Source of the DNA: Hydrogenibacillus sp.
Lineage (GTDB): Bacteria > Bacillota > Bacilli > Thermicanales > DSM-22653
Assembly: GCA_014896255.1 (NCBI GenBank)
Contig: JADBKT010000010.1
Coordinates: 1 to 55,597, forward strand
Length of the DNA stretch: 55,597 nucleotides
Reading direction: 5' to 3'
In this document: piece by piece, positions 35,101 through 43,029 of the stretch
Position numbering within the stretch: the first letter of the stretch is position 1
How the letters are laid out: every line of letters begins with the position of its first letter
The notes under the pieces: generated by a model
Databases searched by the model: none
Told to the model about the DNA's origin: nothing
What the model saw: the letters and a program-made list of their open reading frames with translations, nothing else
Program-made: the position numbers and the translations under genes

Positions 35101-36346
35101 GACGAGCGTGCTTAAGGCCGATCGCTATGTGCTGTGGCTGTACTACGGCCTGGCCAATGCGTTTGCCGACGACTTGACGGCCGGCGGGCCGGCGGATCCG
35201 CATGGTGCCTCGGCGGATCCGTACGGTGCCCTGGTCGAGCGGCTGGCGGCGCTGTTTGCGCACCCCGGTACGCCGATCGAATTTTCGTTCCGGACGTCTC
35301 AAGGCCGTTCGGGCAAGCTCCGCGCCGTCTTTGAGACGCCGGAGACGATCCTCCGCCGAAGCGGCGAAAACGCGGGCGAAAAAGCGGAAGATCCGCCGAC
35401 GGTTGACCGTCCGGCGGGAGGTCCGGCCACGGCGGGGGACATGCGGGCGGGCGAACCGTGGCGTACGCTCGCCCGGCGCGTGGCGCGCTTTGCGCCGCTC
35501 GACGACGATCCGGCGCTTTGGGCCGCCATCGGGCGCCCGGCGGAGGCGATCCGTGCCGAAGCGGAGGCGCTCGGCCGGGCGCTGACCTGGAGACCGCCGG
35601 ACGCTTCGCGCTTTTTACCGGCCAAACTGTCGGTCACGGAGCTCAAACGCCGGCTGGAGATGCCCGATCCCGCCGCGCGGCCGCTCATCACCGGGCATCG
35701 GCTCGAGCGCCCGGCTTTTGCCGGTGATCGTTCGATCCCGCCGCAGGCGGCGGGCGCGGCGATGCACCGCGTGCTCATGCGGATCGACGATTGGGCGGCG
35801 GAACCGTCGGAGGAGAAGATCGCCGCACTCGTCCGCGCGCTCGTGCGACAAGAAGCGCTCATGCCGGAAGAAGCGGCTCAAGTGGACATCCCGGCGATCG
35901 TCCGCTTCCAGCGCTCCCCGCTCGGGGCGCGGCTCGGCCGTGCGCGGCGCATTTTTCGCGAGGTGCCGTTTACGTACACGATCCCGGCGTCGCTGCTCAT
36001 GCAGGCCCCTCCGGCATCGTCCCTGCAGGCGTCGCTCGCCGGCGGGAGGCGTCGCTTCGCCGATCCCGCCGATGATCCGGCGCACGGTCTCGTCCGCCCG
36101 GAGGGCGACACAGCGCCGATCATCGTGCAGGGGATGATCGACGTCGTCTTTGAAGAAGCGGACGGCCGCTTCGTCATCCTCGATTACAAGACCGACCGCC
36201 CGCGGGGCGAGTCGGAAGCAACGCTGAAAGAGCGGCACGCGCTGCAGCTTTGGCTGTACGCCAAAGCGCTGGAGGACATCTGGCGGATCGAGGTCGCCGA
36301 ACGGTGGGTCGTTTATCTCGCGCAAGATCGACAACTTATGATATGA
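32189..36346 (+). CDS. addA: AddA helicase-nuclease subunit
   Basis: UvrD-like 3'-5' helicase with a C-terminal RecB-type nuclease. Walker A [15 protein letters not shown], motif II [43 protein letters not shown] and [16 protein letters not shown] are intact; the nuclease has [11 protein letters not shown] and [10 protein letters not shown]. 1385 aa is slightly long because of acidic, low-complexity inserts (about residues 550-610). ATG 32189 follows GAGAGGAGGGGAAGG. It starts 52 bases after addB, in the usual B-A order. Confidence 0.95.
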   Translation: [1385 protein letters not shown]

Positions 36347-36383
36347 TGAAAATAATCCGACAACCCGAAAAGGGGGGTGACCG

Positions 36384-36806
36384 ATGGAGGAGCTGGCCAA
36401 TTGCCCGCGTTGCGGCCGGCTGTTCGTGCGCACGCCGGGGCAAAAGGTGTGTCCGTCCTGTTCGGCGGAGGTGGAGGAAGAGTTTGAACGGGTGTATGAA
36501 TTCATCCGCCAAAAAGAAAATCGACAGAGCACGATTTACGAAGTGAGCGAAAAGACGCAGGTGAGCGTGCGGCAGATCACCGAATTCGTCCGCGAAGGGC
36601 GGATCCGCATCGCCGATCACCCGAACCTCGCCTACCCGTGCGAGCGGTGCGGGGAGGTGCTGATCACCGAAGGGCGTTATTGCCCCGCCTGTCTCAAAAT
36701 GTTGGAACAGACGACGCAGATGCTGAAGCACGCGCTTACAGAAAGCGCCGCCGAGAGGGAACGTTACCTGCAAAAAAAGGGGAAAAAACCGCCGGAACGC
36801 GCATAA
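36384..36806 (+). CDS. yvyF: YvyF/TIGR03826-type flagellar operon protein
   Basis: 140-aa protein with two Cys4-like zinc knuckles, CPRCGRLF...CPSC (residues 7-30) and CERCGEVL...CPAC, separated by a MerR-like helical segment (EVSEKTQVSVRQITEFVREGRIRI). The family is encoded immediately before flgM in Bacilli, as here. Its role is unclear; regulation of flagellar genes has been proposed. ATG 36384 follows AAAAGGGGGGTGA. It lies 37 bases after addA, where TATGAT sequences (36337-36347) could act as a -10. Confidence 0.9.
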   Translation: MEELANCPRCGRLFVRTPGQKVCPSCSAEVEEEFERVYEFIRQKENRQSTIYEVSEKTQVSVRQITEFVREGRIRIADHPNLAYPCERCGEVLITEGRYCPACLKMLEQTTQMLKHALTESAAERERYLQKKGKKPPERA

Positions 36807-36831
36807 ACATTTGCGCCCGCCGTGCCGATAC
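36804..36831 (+). promoter_or_regulatory. Sigma-D (sigma-28) flagellar promoter for flgM
   Basis: TAAA (36804-36807), 16-base spacer, GCCGATAC (36824-36831). This is one base from the sigma-D consensus TAAA-N15-GCCGATAT. It overlaps the end of yvyF and lies 42 bases before flgM. Confidence 0.82.
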
Positions 36832-36873
36832 TGTGGATAAAGCGGTTTGCGGACCAAAGAGAGGGGATGGACG

Positions 36874-37242
36874 ATGAAGATCGATCCGACGCGCGGCGCG
36901 GCAGGCGCTTACCTCAGACCGCCCAAGGCGCCTCAGGGACGAGACGGCGTGGATCGCCCGCGCTCGTCCGGCGATCGGGTCGAGATTTCGGCCGAAGCCA
37001 GGGCGCTCTTCGGGCAGGAGGAGCGGACGGCCCCGGTCGCCGGGCATCCGTATGCCCGGCGCATCGGCGAAGCGGGGCGAACGGAGACGGCCGCGGCACC
37101 GGAGGGCGGCGATCCGTCTCTTGCGCGGGCCAAGCGCCTGGCGGAACTGAAGCGGTCCGTCGCCGAAGGGACCTACCGCGTCGACTCGAAGGCGGTCGCC
37201 GACGCGATTCTGCGATATCTTGACGGGCGCGGGCGGGTGTGA
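36874..37242 (+). CDS. flgM: Anti-sigma factor FlgM
   Basis: Binds and holds sigma-D until the hook is finished. 122 aa with a disordered N-terminus (MKIDPTRGA), the DRVEISAEA segment and a C-terminal helical sigma-binding part (KRLAELKRSVAEGTYRVDS, then AVADAILRYL). It is longer than the B. subtilis protein because of an inserted Gly/Ala/Glu-rich linker. GAGAGGGGATG precedes ATG 36874. A sigma-D type promoter directly upstream gives the expected feedback loop. Confidence 0.92.
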   Translation: MKIDPTRGAAGAYLRPPKAPQGRDGVDRPRSSGDRVEISAEARALFGQEERTAPVAGHPYARRIGEAGRTETAAAPEGGDPSLARAKRLAELKRSVAEGTYRVDSKAVADAILRYLDGRGRV

Positions 37243-37245
37243 CGG

Positions 37246-37767
37246 ATGACCGAGGATGCGGCGCTCGCTCGGCTCGTCGATGTGCTGGATGATCTCGTTC
37301 GCGTGCACGATGCGCTGCTTCGCGTCGCGGAAGCCAAGCGCGCGGCGCTCTCGGCGGCCGATCCGGCGGCGCTCAAGGCGGCGGTGGATGAGGAAGAGAC
37401 GCTCATTCGCCTGGCCTATCGGCTGGAACATCTGCGTAAGCAGCATCTGCGCGCTTGGGCCGAGGCGTCGGGCGAAGCGCGCCCGCCGGAGACGCTGGGA
37501 GAGTTTCTTGAGCGCCTCCCGTCGGGGCCGCAGCGGGAGGCGCTCGGCGCTTCGGCGACGGCGCTCAGCCGGAAGATCGCGCATCTCCGGCAGGTGAACG
37601 AGATCAACCAGGCGCTGATCCGGTTTTCGCTGGCGTCGATCGATGCGCTCCTGCGGCTGTATGCGGGCGCCTGGGGAGAGGATCCGTACGGCGCCCGTCC
37701 GGGGCGCGCGTCGGAGGCGGCGGAAAGCGGAACGTCCCCCGCGTCGTTTTTTGACGGCAAGGTGTAG
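37246..37767 (+). CDS. flgN: Flagellar chaperone FlgN
   Basis: 173-aa, almost entirely helical cytoplasmic chaperone for the hook-filament junction proteins FlgK and FlgL. It begins MTEDAALARLVDVLDDL and contains long coiled-coil helices (about residues 5-75 and 100-145). It starts 3 bases after flgM and precedes its clients flgK and flgL, which supports the call more than sequence motifs do. The C-terminal 25 residues are low complexity. Confidence 0.88.
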   Translation: MTEDAALARLVDVLDDLVRVHDALLRVAEAKRAALSAADPAALKAAVDEEETLIRLAYRLEHLRKQHLRAWAEASGEARPPETLGEFLERLPSGPQREALGASATALSRKIAHLRQVNEINQALIRFSLASIDALLRLYAGAWGEDPYGARPGRASEAAESGTSPASFFDGKV

Positions 37768-37861
37768 GAACGGAAGACGCGGCTTCATGCCCGCCGTTCA
37801 TCGGGCGGCGAATCGGCGGCAATCCGCGTGCGAGGAAGACGGCAGAAAGGACGGTGGCGGG

Positions 37862-39424
37862 ATGCGCTCGACGTTTACGGGCCTGGAGATCGCCCGGCGG
37901 GCGCTGTTCGCCCAGCAGTCGGCGATCGCGACGACGGAGCACAACATCGCCAATGCCAATACGGACGGCTACACGCGCCAGCGGGCGGAGCTCGTCGCCT
38001 CCCGGCCGCTCCCGTACCCGGGGATGACGATGGGGACGCTCCCCGGGCAGATCGGGATGGGCGTCGACGTGGCGCGTATCGCCCGTCTGCGCGATGCGTT
38101 GTTGGACCGGCAGTACCGCGAGGAGCGGGCGCTCGAAGCCTATTATGAAGGCTTAAGCCATGTGTACGACCGCCTGCAGGCGGTGCTCAAGGAAGACAGC
38201 GAGCTCGGCGGGGCGGGGCTCTTATCGTCGGTCGACGCTTTTTTCGGGGCGCTGGACGATCTTTCGCTTTCCGCCGAGCGCGGCGAGGCGCGCGAGCAGG
38301 TGATCGGCGCGGCCCAGAGCGTCGTCGACGCTTTTTTGCACATCGACGAATCGCTTCGGCGGATCCGGGGTGACCTGGATTTTCAGGTGCGGCAGGTCGC
38401 CGAGGAAATCAACTCGATCGCCCAGCGCATCGCCGACCTGAACGGGCAGATCGGGCGGCTCAAACCGCACGGTCTTACGACGAACGACTGGGAAGACGCG
38501 CGGGACAAGCTTCTCGATGAACTCGCCGCGCGGGTCGACCTGGAGGTCGTGGACCTCGGCAACGGCATGATCCGCGTGACGATCGCCGGCGGGCGGCCGC
38601 TCGTCGACGGGACGAACGTCACGCCGCTTGCGATCGGGACGGACGGCGCCGGGCGCACGACGGTCGATCTCGGCGGCGGTGCGTCCGGGGCGCCGGGCGG
38701 CTCGCTCCAGGCGGCGCTCGATGCCCGCGATCGGGTACTTGAAGATCTCTGGGGGCGGTATGACGCGCTCGTCAACGCGTTCACCGATGAAGTGAATAAA
38801 CTGCATATGGATGGCGTGAACCTGCGGGACATCATCGCCGGGAAGACGGGCCCGAGCGACATTCCGTTTTTCGTGAGCCGCGCGTGGCTCGATCAGGTGC
38901 AGTCGCAGACGCCGCCGCCGGATCTCACCGCCATCGACTGGCGCGATCCCGGGTACCTCGATCCGAACGCCGATCCGCCGGGTTCGCGCTACGTCTGGCA
39001 ACCGGCGGGGATCGGCGATGTCGCGGTCAACCCGATCATCCTAAAGGACCGCAACCTGCTTGCCGCCGCCGGTTCGCCGCCGACGGGGATCGCCGACGGG
39101 CGGACGGCGAAGGCGCTTTCGGCGCTTCGGACGTCGCCGCTTCCGGCGTTTCCGACAGAGGAGTCGTTCGGCTCGGCGTACGGGAGCATCATCGGGCGGC
39201 TCGGCATCGATGCCCAGCGCACCGACCACCTGCGGGAGATGAAGGCGACGCTCGTCGCCCAAGTCGACCGCCAGCGGCAGTCGGTGCACGGCGTGTCCCT
39301 CGATGAGGAGATGACGAAGCTCATCGAGTATCAGCACGCCTACAGCGCGGCGGCCCGGGCCTTGACCGCCGTCGACCAGCTGCTCGATCGGCTGATCAAC
39401 GGGACGGGCATCGTCGGACGTTAA
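37862..39424 (+). CDS. flgK: Hook-associated protein 1 FlgK
   Basis: Exported junction protein between hook and filament. The N-terminus has the flagellar rod-type motif ALFAQQSAIATTEHNIANANTDGYTRQ, residues 14-40. The C-terminus has the matching helix VSLDEEMTKLIEYQHAYSAAAR. 520 aa, normal. The hypervariable middle includes PPPDLTAIDWRDPGYLDP. AAAGGACGGTGG precedes ATG 37862; the open frame reaches upstream only inside flgN. Confidence 0.95.
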   Translation: MRSTFTGLEIARRALFAQQSAIATTEHNIANANTDGYTRQRAELVASRPLPYPGMTMGTLPGQIGMGVDVARIARLRDALLDRQYREERALEAYYEGLSHVYDRLQAVLKEDSELGGAGLLSSVDAFFGALDDLSLSAERGEAREQVIGAAQSVVDAFLHIDESLRRIRGDLDFQVRQVAEEINSIAQRIADLNGQIGRLKPHGLTTNDWEDARDKLLDELAARVDLEVVDLGNGMIRVTIAGGRPLVDGTNVTPLAIGTDGAGRTTVDLGGGASGAPGGSLQAALDARDRVLEDLWGRYDALVNAFTDEVNKLHMDGVNLRDIIAGKTGPSDIPFFVSRAWLDQVQSQTPPPDLTAIDWRDPGYLDPNADPPGSRYVWQPAGIGDVAVNPIILKDRNLLAAAGSPPTGIADGRTAKALSALRTSPLPAFPTEESFGSAYGSIIGRLGIDAQRTDHLREMKATLVAQVDRQRQSVHGVSLDEEMTKLIEYQHAYSAAARALTAVDQLLDRLINGTGIVGR

Positions 39425-39474
39425 GGGGATGCCGTGGCTCAAGACGAGCGTCGGAGATGGAAGGGGGATACGGC

Positions 39475-40389
39475 GTGCGCGTCACCCAAGGGATGCTGGC
39501 GAATCAATTTTTGGAGAACTACGCGCGCTCGCTCGCGCGGCTGGATCGCCTGCAGGCGCAGCTTTCGACCGGCAAGCGGGTGCTTAAGCCGTCCGACGAT
39601 CCGGTGACGGCGGTGATGACCCTCCGCAGCCAGTCGGAGCTCCGGGCCATCGCGCAGTACAAGCGGAACGGCGATACGCTCTTGAGCTGGCTGCAGACGG
39701 CGGATGCGGCGCTTTTTGAAGCCGACGATCTGTTCAAGGCGCTGCGCGAGAAGATGGTCCAGGGCGCCGGCGATGCGCTCGGCCAGACGGCGATGGAGGC
39801 CATCGCCGCGGAGATCGCCCAGATCAAAGAGCAGTTCGGGGCGATCGCCAACACGTCCATCGGCGGGCGCTTCATCTTCGCCGGGACGAACACGGCGGAT
39901 CCGCCGTATGCGAACGGGGCGTTTCAAGACGTCAGCGGCCCGGCCGTCGGCGGTGCCGTCGGCGGGAACGAGGCGCTGATCGAGGTCACGCTCAAGCCGG
40001 GGATCGAGCTGCCGATGAACGTCATCGGAAAGACGCTCTTCAATACGCAGGATCGGAACGGCGACACGTTTTTCGCTTTTCTCGACCGGGTCGTCGAGCG
40101 CCTGAAGAACGGCCAGCCCGTCGGCGATCTGCTCGGCGCCCTGGACGAGCACGAGGACCGCTTTTTGCGCACGCACACGACGCTCGGGGCGGCGGAAAAG
40201 CGGCTGGAGATGATGATGAATCGCCTGGACGGCGAGGCGGGGATCACGGAAGAACTCCTCTCGCGCCAGTCCGACGCGGACATCGCGGAGACGATCACCC
40301 GCCTCAACATGCAGGAGAACGTCCACCGCGCCGCGCTTGCCACCGGCGCGCGGGTGCTCTTGCCGTCGCTCATCGACTTTTTGCGCTGA
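39475..40389 (+). CDS. flgL: Hook-associated protein 3 FlgL
   Basis: Second junction protein, flagellin-like. The N-terminal flagellin helix reads MRVTQGMLANQFLENYARS and LQAQLSTGKRVLKPSDDPVTA; the C-terminal helix ends in the ETITRLNMQENVHRAAL motif. 304 aa, normal. GTG 39475 follows AAGGGGG; ATG 39457 in the same frame has no ribosome site. Adjacent to flgK as in most Bacilli. Confidence 0.94.
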   Translation: MRVTQGMLANQFLENYARSLARLDRLQAQLSTGKRVLKPSDDPVTAVMTLRSQSELRAIAQYKRNGDTLLSWLQTADAALFEADDLFKALREKMVQGAGDALGQTAMEAIAAEIAQIKEQFGAIANTSIGGRFIFAGTNTADPPYANGAFQDVSGPAVGGAVGGNEALIEVTLKPGIELPMNVIGKTLFNTQDRNGDTFFAFLDRVVERLKNGQPVGDLLGALDEHEDRFLRTHTTLGAAEKRLEMMMNRLDGEAGITEELLSRQSDADIAETITRLNMQENVHRAALATGARVLLPSLIDFLR

Positions 40390-40475
40390 TTGTGGGCCCG
40401 ACGGGCGCCGATCGCCGCGCCGCCTGAGGCGCCGCGCGCACGGCGGAAGACGGAAAGGAAAGGAGCGGGCGGCCG

Positions 40476-41093
40476 ATGCCGAATGCGCGCCTCGTCATCG
40501 GCGCGGCGCACGCCGCGTACGCGATCGAGCGGCGCCCGGGGGAGCTCTTGATGCGCCAGCCGCACGCCGAGGTCTCGATCCGCCAAGTTCCGGCGAAGAT
40601 GCGCGTTCAGCGCACGCCGCCCTCGCTTACGATCGACCAGAGCGCCGCATGGGCGGCGCTCGGGCGCATCACTGCGCTGGAAGCGGCGCGGCGGGCGGCC
40701 GAGGCAGGGCGCGAAGGGGCCCTCGAGGGCATCGCCCGGCGGGCGGAAGAGGGGCTTCGCCTCTCGCGCATCGAAGCGGGAACGGGCGGCGGGAAAGCGA
40801 TCGCGGACATCGCCCGCGATCGGGCGTTCCCCCCGCCGCCTCCGCCGCCGGGGCTTACGTTCGAGCCGAATGCCGGCGCCGTGCGCATGCGTTACGATCC
40901 CGGGACGCTTCGGATCGATTGGGAGAGCGGCGGGGTCGCGATCGACGCCCGCCCCCGCCGGCCGGAGATCGTCTTTGTCCCGGGGGAGGTCCGCATCGTG
41001 CCGACGGCGTACGCCCGCCTGCGCTTCGCCGTCACTGTCGACGATCGGGTGCTCCCGCCGTGGCCGGCGCCGAGCCTCGAGATGCGCGTGTGA
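40476..41093 (+). CDS. yviE: YviE/DUF6470-type flagellar-cluster protein
   Basis: 205-aa protein between flgL and fliW, the position of YviE in B. subtilis. It starts MPNARLVIGAAHAAYAIERRPG, has a conserved-looking MRQPHAEVSIRQVPAKM segment, a proline run (seven Pro near residue 120) and a beta-rich C-terminal half. No signal peptide or membrane span. Function is unknown. The call rests mainly on gene order and length, with moderate sequence resemblance. Confidence 0.75.
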   Translation: MPNARLVIGAAHAAYAIERRPGELLMRQPHAEVSIRQVPAKMRVQRTPPSLTIDQSAAWAALGRITALEAARRAAEAGREGALEGIARRAEEGLRLSRIEAGTGGGKAIADIARDRAFPPPPPPPGLTFEPNAGAVRMRYDPGTLRIDWESGGVAIDARPRRPEIVFVPGEVRIVPTAYARLRFAVTVDDRVLPPWPAPSLEMRV

Positions 41094-41148
41094 GCCGTCA
41101 ACGGGGTCTGATCCATCCTGGCCATCCTGGAAGGAAGGCGAGGTCGTT

Positions 41149-41562
41149 ATGATGGACGACCGGGTGATTCACTTTCGCCGGGGCCTCCCCGGCTTTTTGT
41201 CGTATACGCGCTGGCGGCTGTATGCGGAGGCGCCGCCCTTTTACGTGCTGGAGGCGGTGGAAGCGCCGGCGGTGGCGCTCCCCGTGGCAAGCCCTTACGC
41301 CTTTTATCCGGATTACGCCTTCACCCTGCCGGAAGACGTCGCCCGCCGCCTGGGGCCTTTGGAATCGCCGGAAGACGTCGTGGTGCTCGCCGTCGTCACC
41401 GTGCGCATGCCGAAAGAGGCGTCGACGATCAACCTGCGGGCGCCGGTCGTGGTGCACGCCCGGACGCTTCTCGGCGAGCAGATCGTCCTGGAGGGCGTCC
41501 CGTACTCGACGCGCATGCCGCTTTTTCCGAACCGACCGGCGCCGGCCGGAAAGGATCGGTGA
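41149..41562 (+). CDS. fliW: Flagellar assembly factor FliW
   Basis: 137-aa protein that binds flagellin and, when flagellin is exported, binds and inhibits CsrA. Family segments: FRRGLPGFLSYTRWRL near the start, FTLPEDVARRLG, and STINLRAPVVVHARTLLGEQIVL near the end. GGAAGGCGAGG precedes ATG 41149 (a second ATG follows at 41152). csrA starts 6 bases later, the usual regulatory pair. Confidence 0.95.
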   Translation: MMDDRVIHFRRGLPGFLSYTRWRLYAEAPPFYVLEAVEAPAVALPVASPYAFYPDYAFTLPEDVARRLGPLESPEDVVVLAVVTVRMPKEASTINLRAPVVVHARTLLGEQIVLEGVPYSTRMPLFPNRPAPAGKDR

Positions 41563-41568
41563 GGCGGC

Positions 41569-41847
41569 GTGCTCGTCTTGAAGCGAAAGGTCGGCGAGGC
41601 GCTCATCGTCGCCGACGAGGTCGAGATCGTCGTCCTGGGCGTCGAGGCCGGCGGCGTCCGGCTCGGCGTCCGGGCGCCGCGGGAGATCGGCGTCTACCGC
41701 AAGGAACTGTACGAGGAGATCGTCCGCTCCAACCTTGACTCGGCCGCGCCGCGGGAAGACATCCGCCGCCTGCTCGGCGGCTTCGGCGTCACCGGCGAGG
41801 AAGGCGATCCGTCGCGCGGCGGGGCCGGAGAGGCCGGCGGGGCGTAG
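41569..41847 (+). CDS. csrA: Carbon storage regulator CsrA
   Basis: RNA-binding translational repressor, in Bacilli of flagellin mRNA. The core is intact: MLVLKRKVGEALIVADEVEIVVLG, GVRLGVRAPREIGVYRKELYEEI. 92 aa; the extra C-terminal 20-25 residues are a Gly/Ala-rich tail not needed for RNA binding. GTG 41569 is the start that gives the normal N-terminus. It ends the flagellar block; the flagellin gene itself is not in the window. Confidence 0.95.
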   Translation: MLVLKRKVGEALIVADEVEIVVLGVEAGGVRLGVRAPREIGVYRKELYEEIVRSNLDSAAPREDIRRLLGGFGVTGEEGDPSRGGAGEAGGA

Positions 41848-41887
41848 GGGCCGGCGGCGGTTCGGCGGATGAACGGATGAGGGGCGG

Positions 41888-42829
41888 ATGTTCGGTGAGG
41901 GGCGGGTGAAGATGACCGTGCACATGGCGCTTTTCCGGGTGCGGGGGACGCTTCGGCGCGTCTTTTCGCCGTCCGCCTTCGCCGCGCGCCTCGCGCGGGA
42001 GGGCGTGGACCCGGCGGAGGCCGAGCCGCTTACGCCGATGCTCCCGCTGGCGATCGGCGAGTGGCTGGAGACGGCGCTCACGGAGGGCCTCGCGCGCGAG
42101 GCCGGGGAAGCGCTCGAGATCGTCGATCGGCGCTTCGGCCTCGACTGGGCGGAGCGGCCGCTCCGGCCGACTCAGGCGTGGCCGGCGGAAGCCTGGCCGC
42201 TCGACGTGCCGGGCCTTACGGACGACCTCGCGCGCCTGCGCCGGGCGGCCGAAGGGCGGGTGCTCACGCCGGAGCAGCTCGAACGCCGCCTCAAGGCGAT
42301 GGGTTCCGCAGGCCTCGCCCCTCATCTCGCGGCGCTCCTCCAGGTGCTCGTCGACGAGGGGACGCTGCGCGTCGAGGCGGGCATGGGCGTCGAGCGGCGG
42401 GCCGGCGGGCTCGTCTTCGTCTGCCGCCGCTGCGGCACGGTGCACCCGACGGTGACGGCGCACCTGTGCGAAGGTTGCGGGACGGACGACGTCTTCTGCC
42501 CCGCGTGCGCCGCGCTCGGGCCGATCCGCGGCTGCACGGCCGTCCTCCGGTCGGTGGGGGAGGGTGCGCCGGACCGGCCGGCGGCCGCGGACGGGCACAG
42601 GGAGCGCGATCGACGGGAGACGGCAGAGGGCGCCGCTTCGTCGCCTCCGGACGGCGGCGGATGGCCGGTGCGCCTCACGGACGTGCAGCGGCAGGCGGCG
42701 GAAGCCGTGCGCGCTTTCGTCACCGGAGCCGGCGCGGGAGGCGGCACGGGATGCGGCCTGGAAGGCGGAGCGGAAGACAGCCGTCCCTCGGTTTGGCGCC
42801 GCTCGTCGTGTGCCAAATTTTTGATCTGA
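41888..42829 (+). pseudogene. comFA: comFA 5' fragment (competence helicase, truncated)
   Basis: N-terminal part of the ComFA DNA-uptake helicase. A variable leader region is followed by the zinc-binding cysteine cluster CRRCGTVHP, CEGCGTDDVFCPAC (about residues 180-210) and the helicase entry segment LTDVQRQAAEAVRAF (about 263-277). After that, where Walker A (GAGKTEM) should follow, the protein runs into about 30 unrelated residues and stops at 42829. Similarity ends near 42780, where sequence of livF begins in another frame. All ATPase motifs are lost, so it cannot be a working helicase. The start is uncertain (ATG 41888 or 41912). comFC is missing too. Confidence 0.75.
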
Positions 42830-43029
42830 TTCATGAAATTTATGCGCAGGGGATCACGGTGCTCATCGTTGAGCAAAACGCGCGGGCCGTGTTTCGACTG
42901 GCGCATCGGGCATACGTGATGGAAACGGGGTCGATAGCGCTCGAGGGAAAAACCGGCGATTTGATGAGCGATCCGGCAGTGCAGCGCTTTTATTTGGGAG
43001 GGGAGGCGACGGCCCATCATGAGGTTTGA
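42781..43029 (+). pseudogene. livF: livF 3' fragment (amino-acid ABC ATPase, truncated)
   Basis: The last ~80 residues of a LivF-type ATPase of a branched-chain amino acid/amide importer. They read PSLGLAPLVV (end of Walker B region), GITVLIVEQNARAVF (switch His replaced by Gln as usual in LivF), RAYVMETGSIALEGKT and a normal C-terminus. Everything upstream, including Walker A and the signature motif, is gone. The preceding codon is CAG where the family has the Walker B Glu, placing the break at about 42778-42783. The fragment overlaps the next gene by 11 bases, as in an intact operon. Confidence 0.85.

Noticed and set aside
42740-42829. Transposon insertion at the comFA-livF joint
   Set aside because: No transposase, terminal inverted repeat or target duplication is visible; the two gene pieces meet directly.
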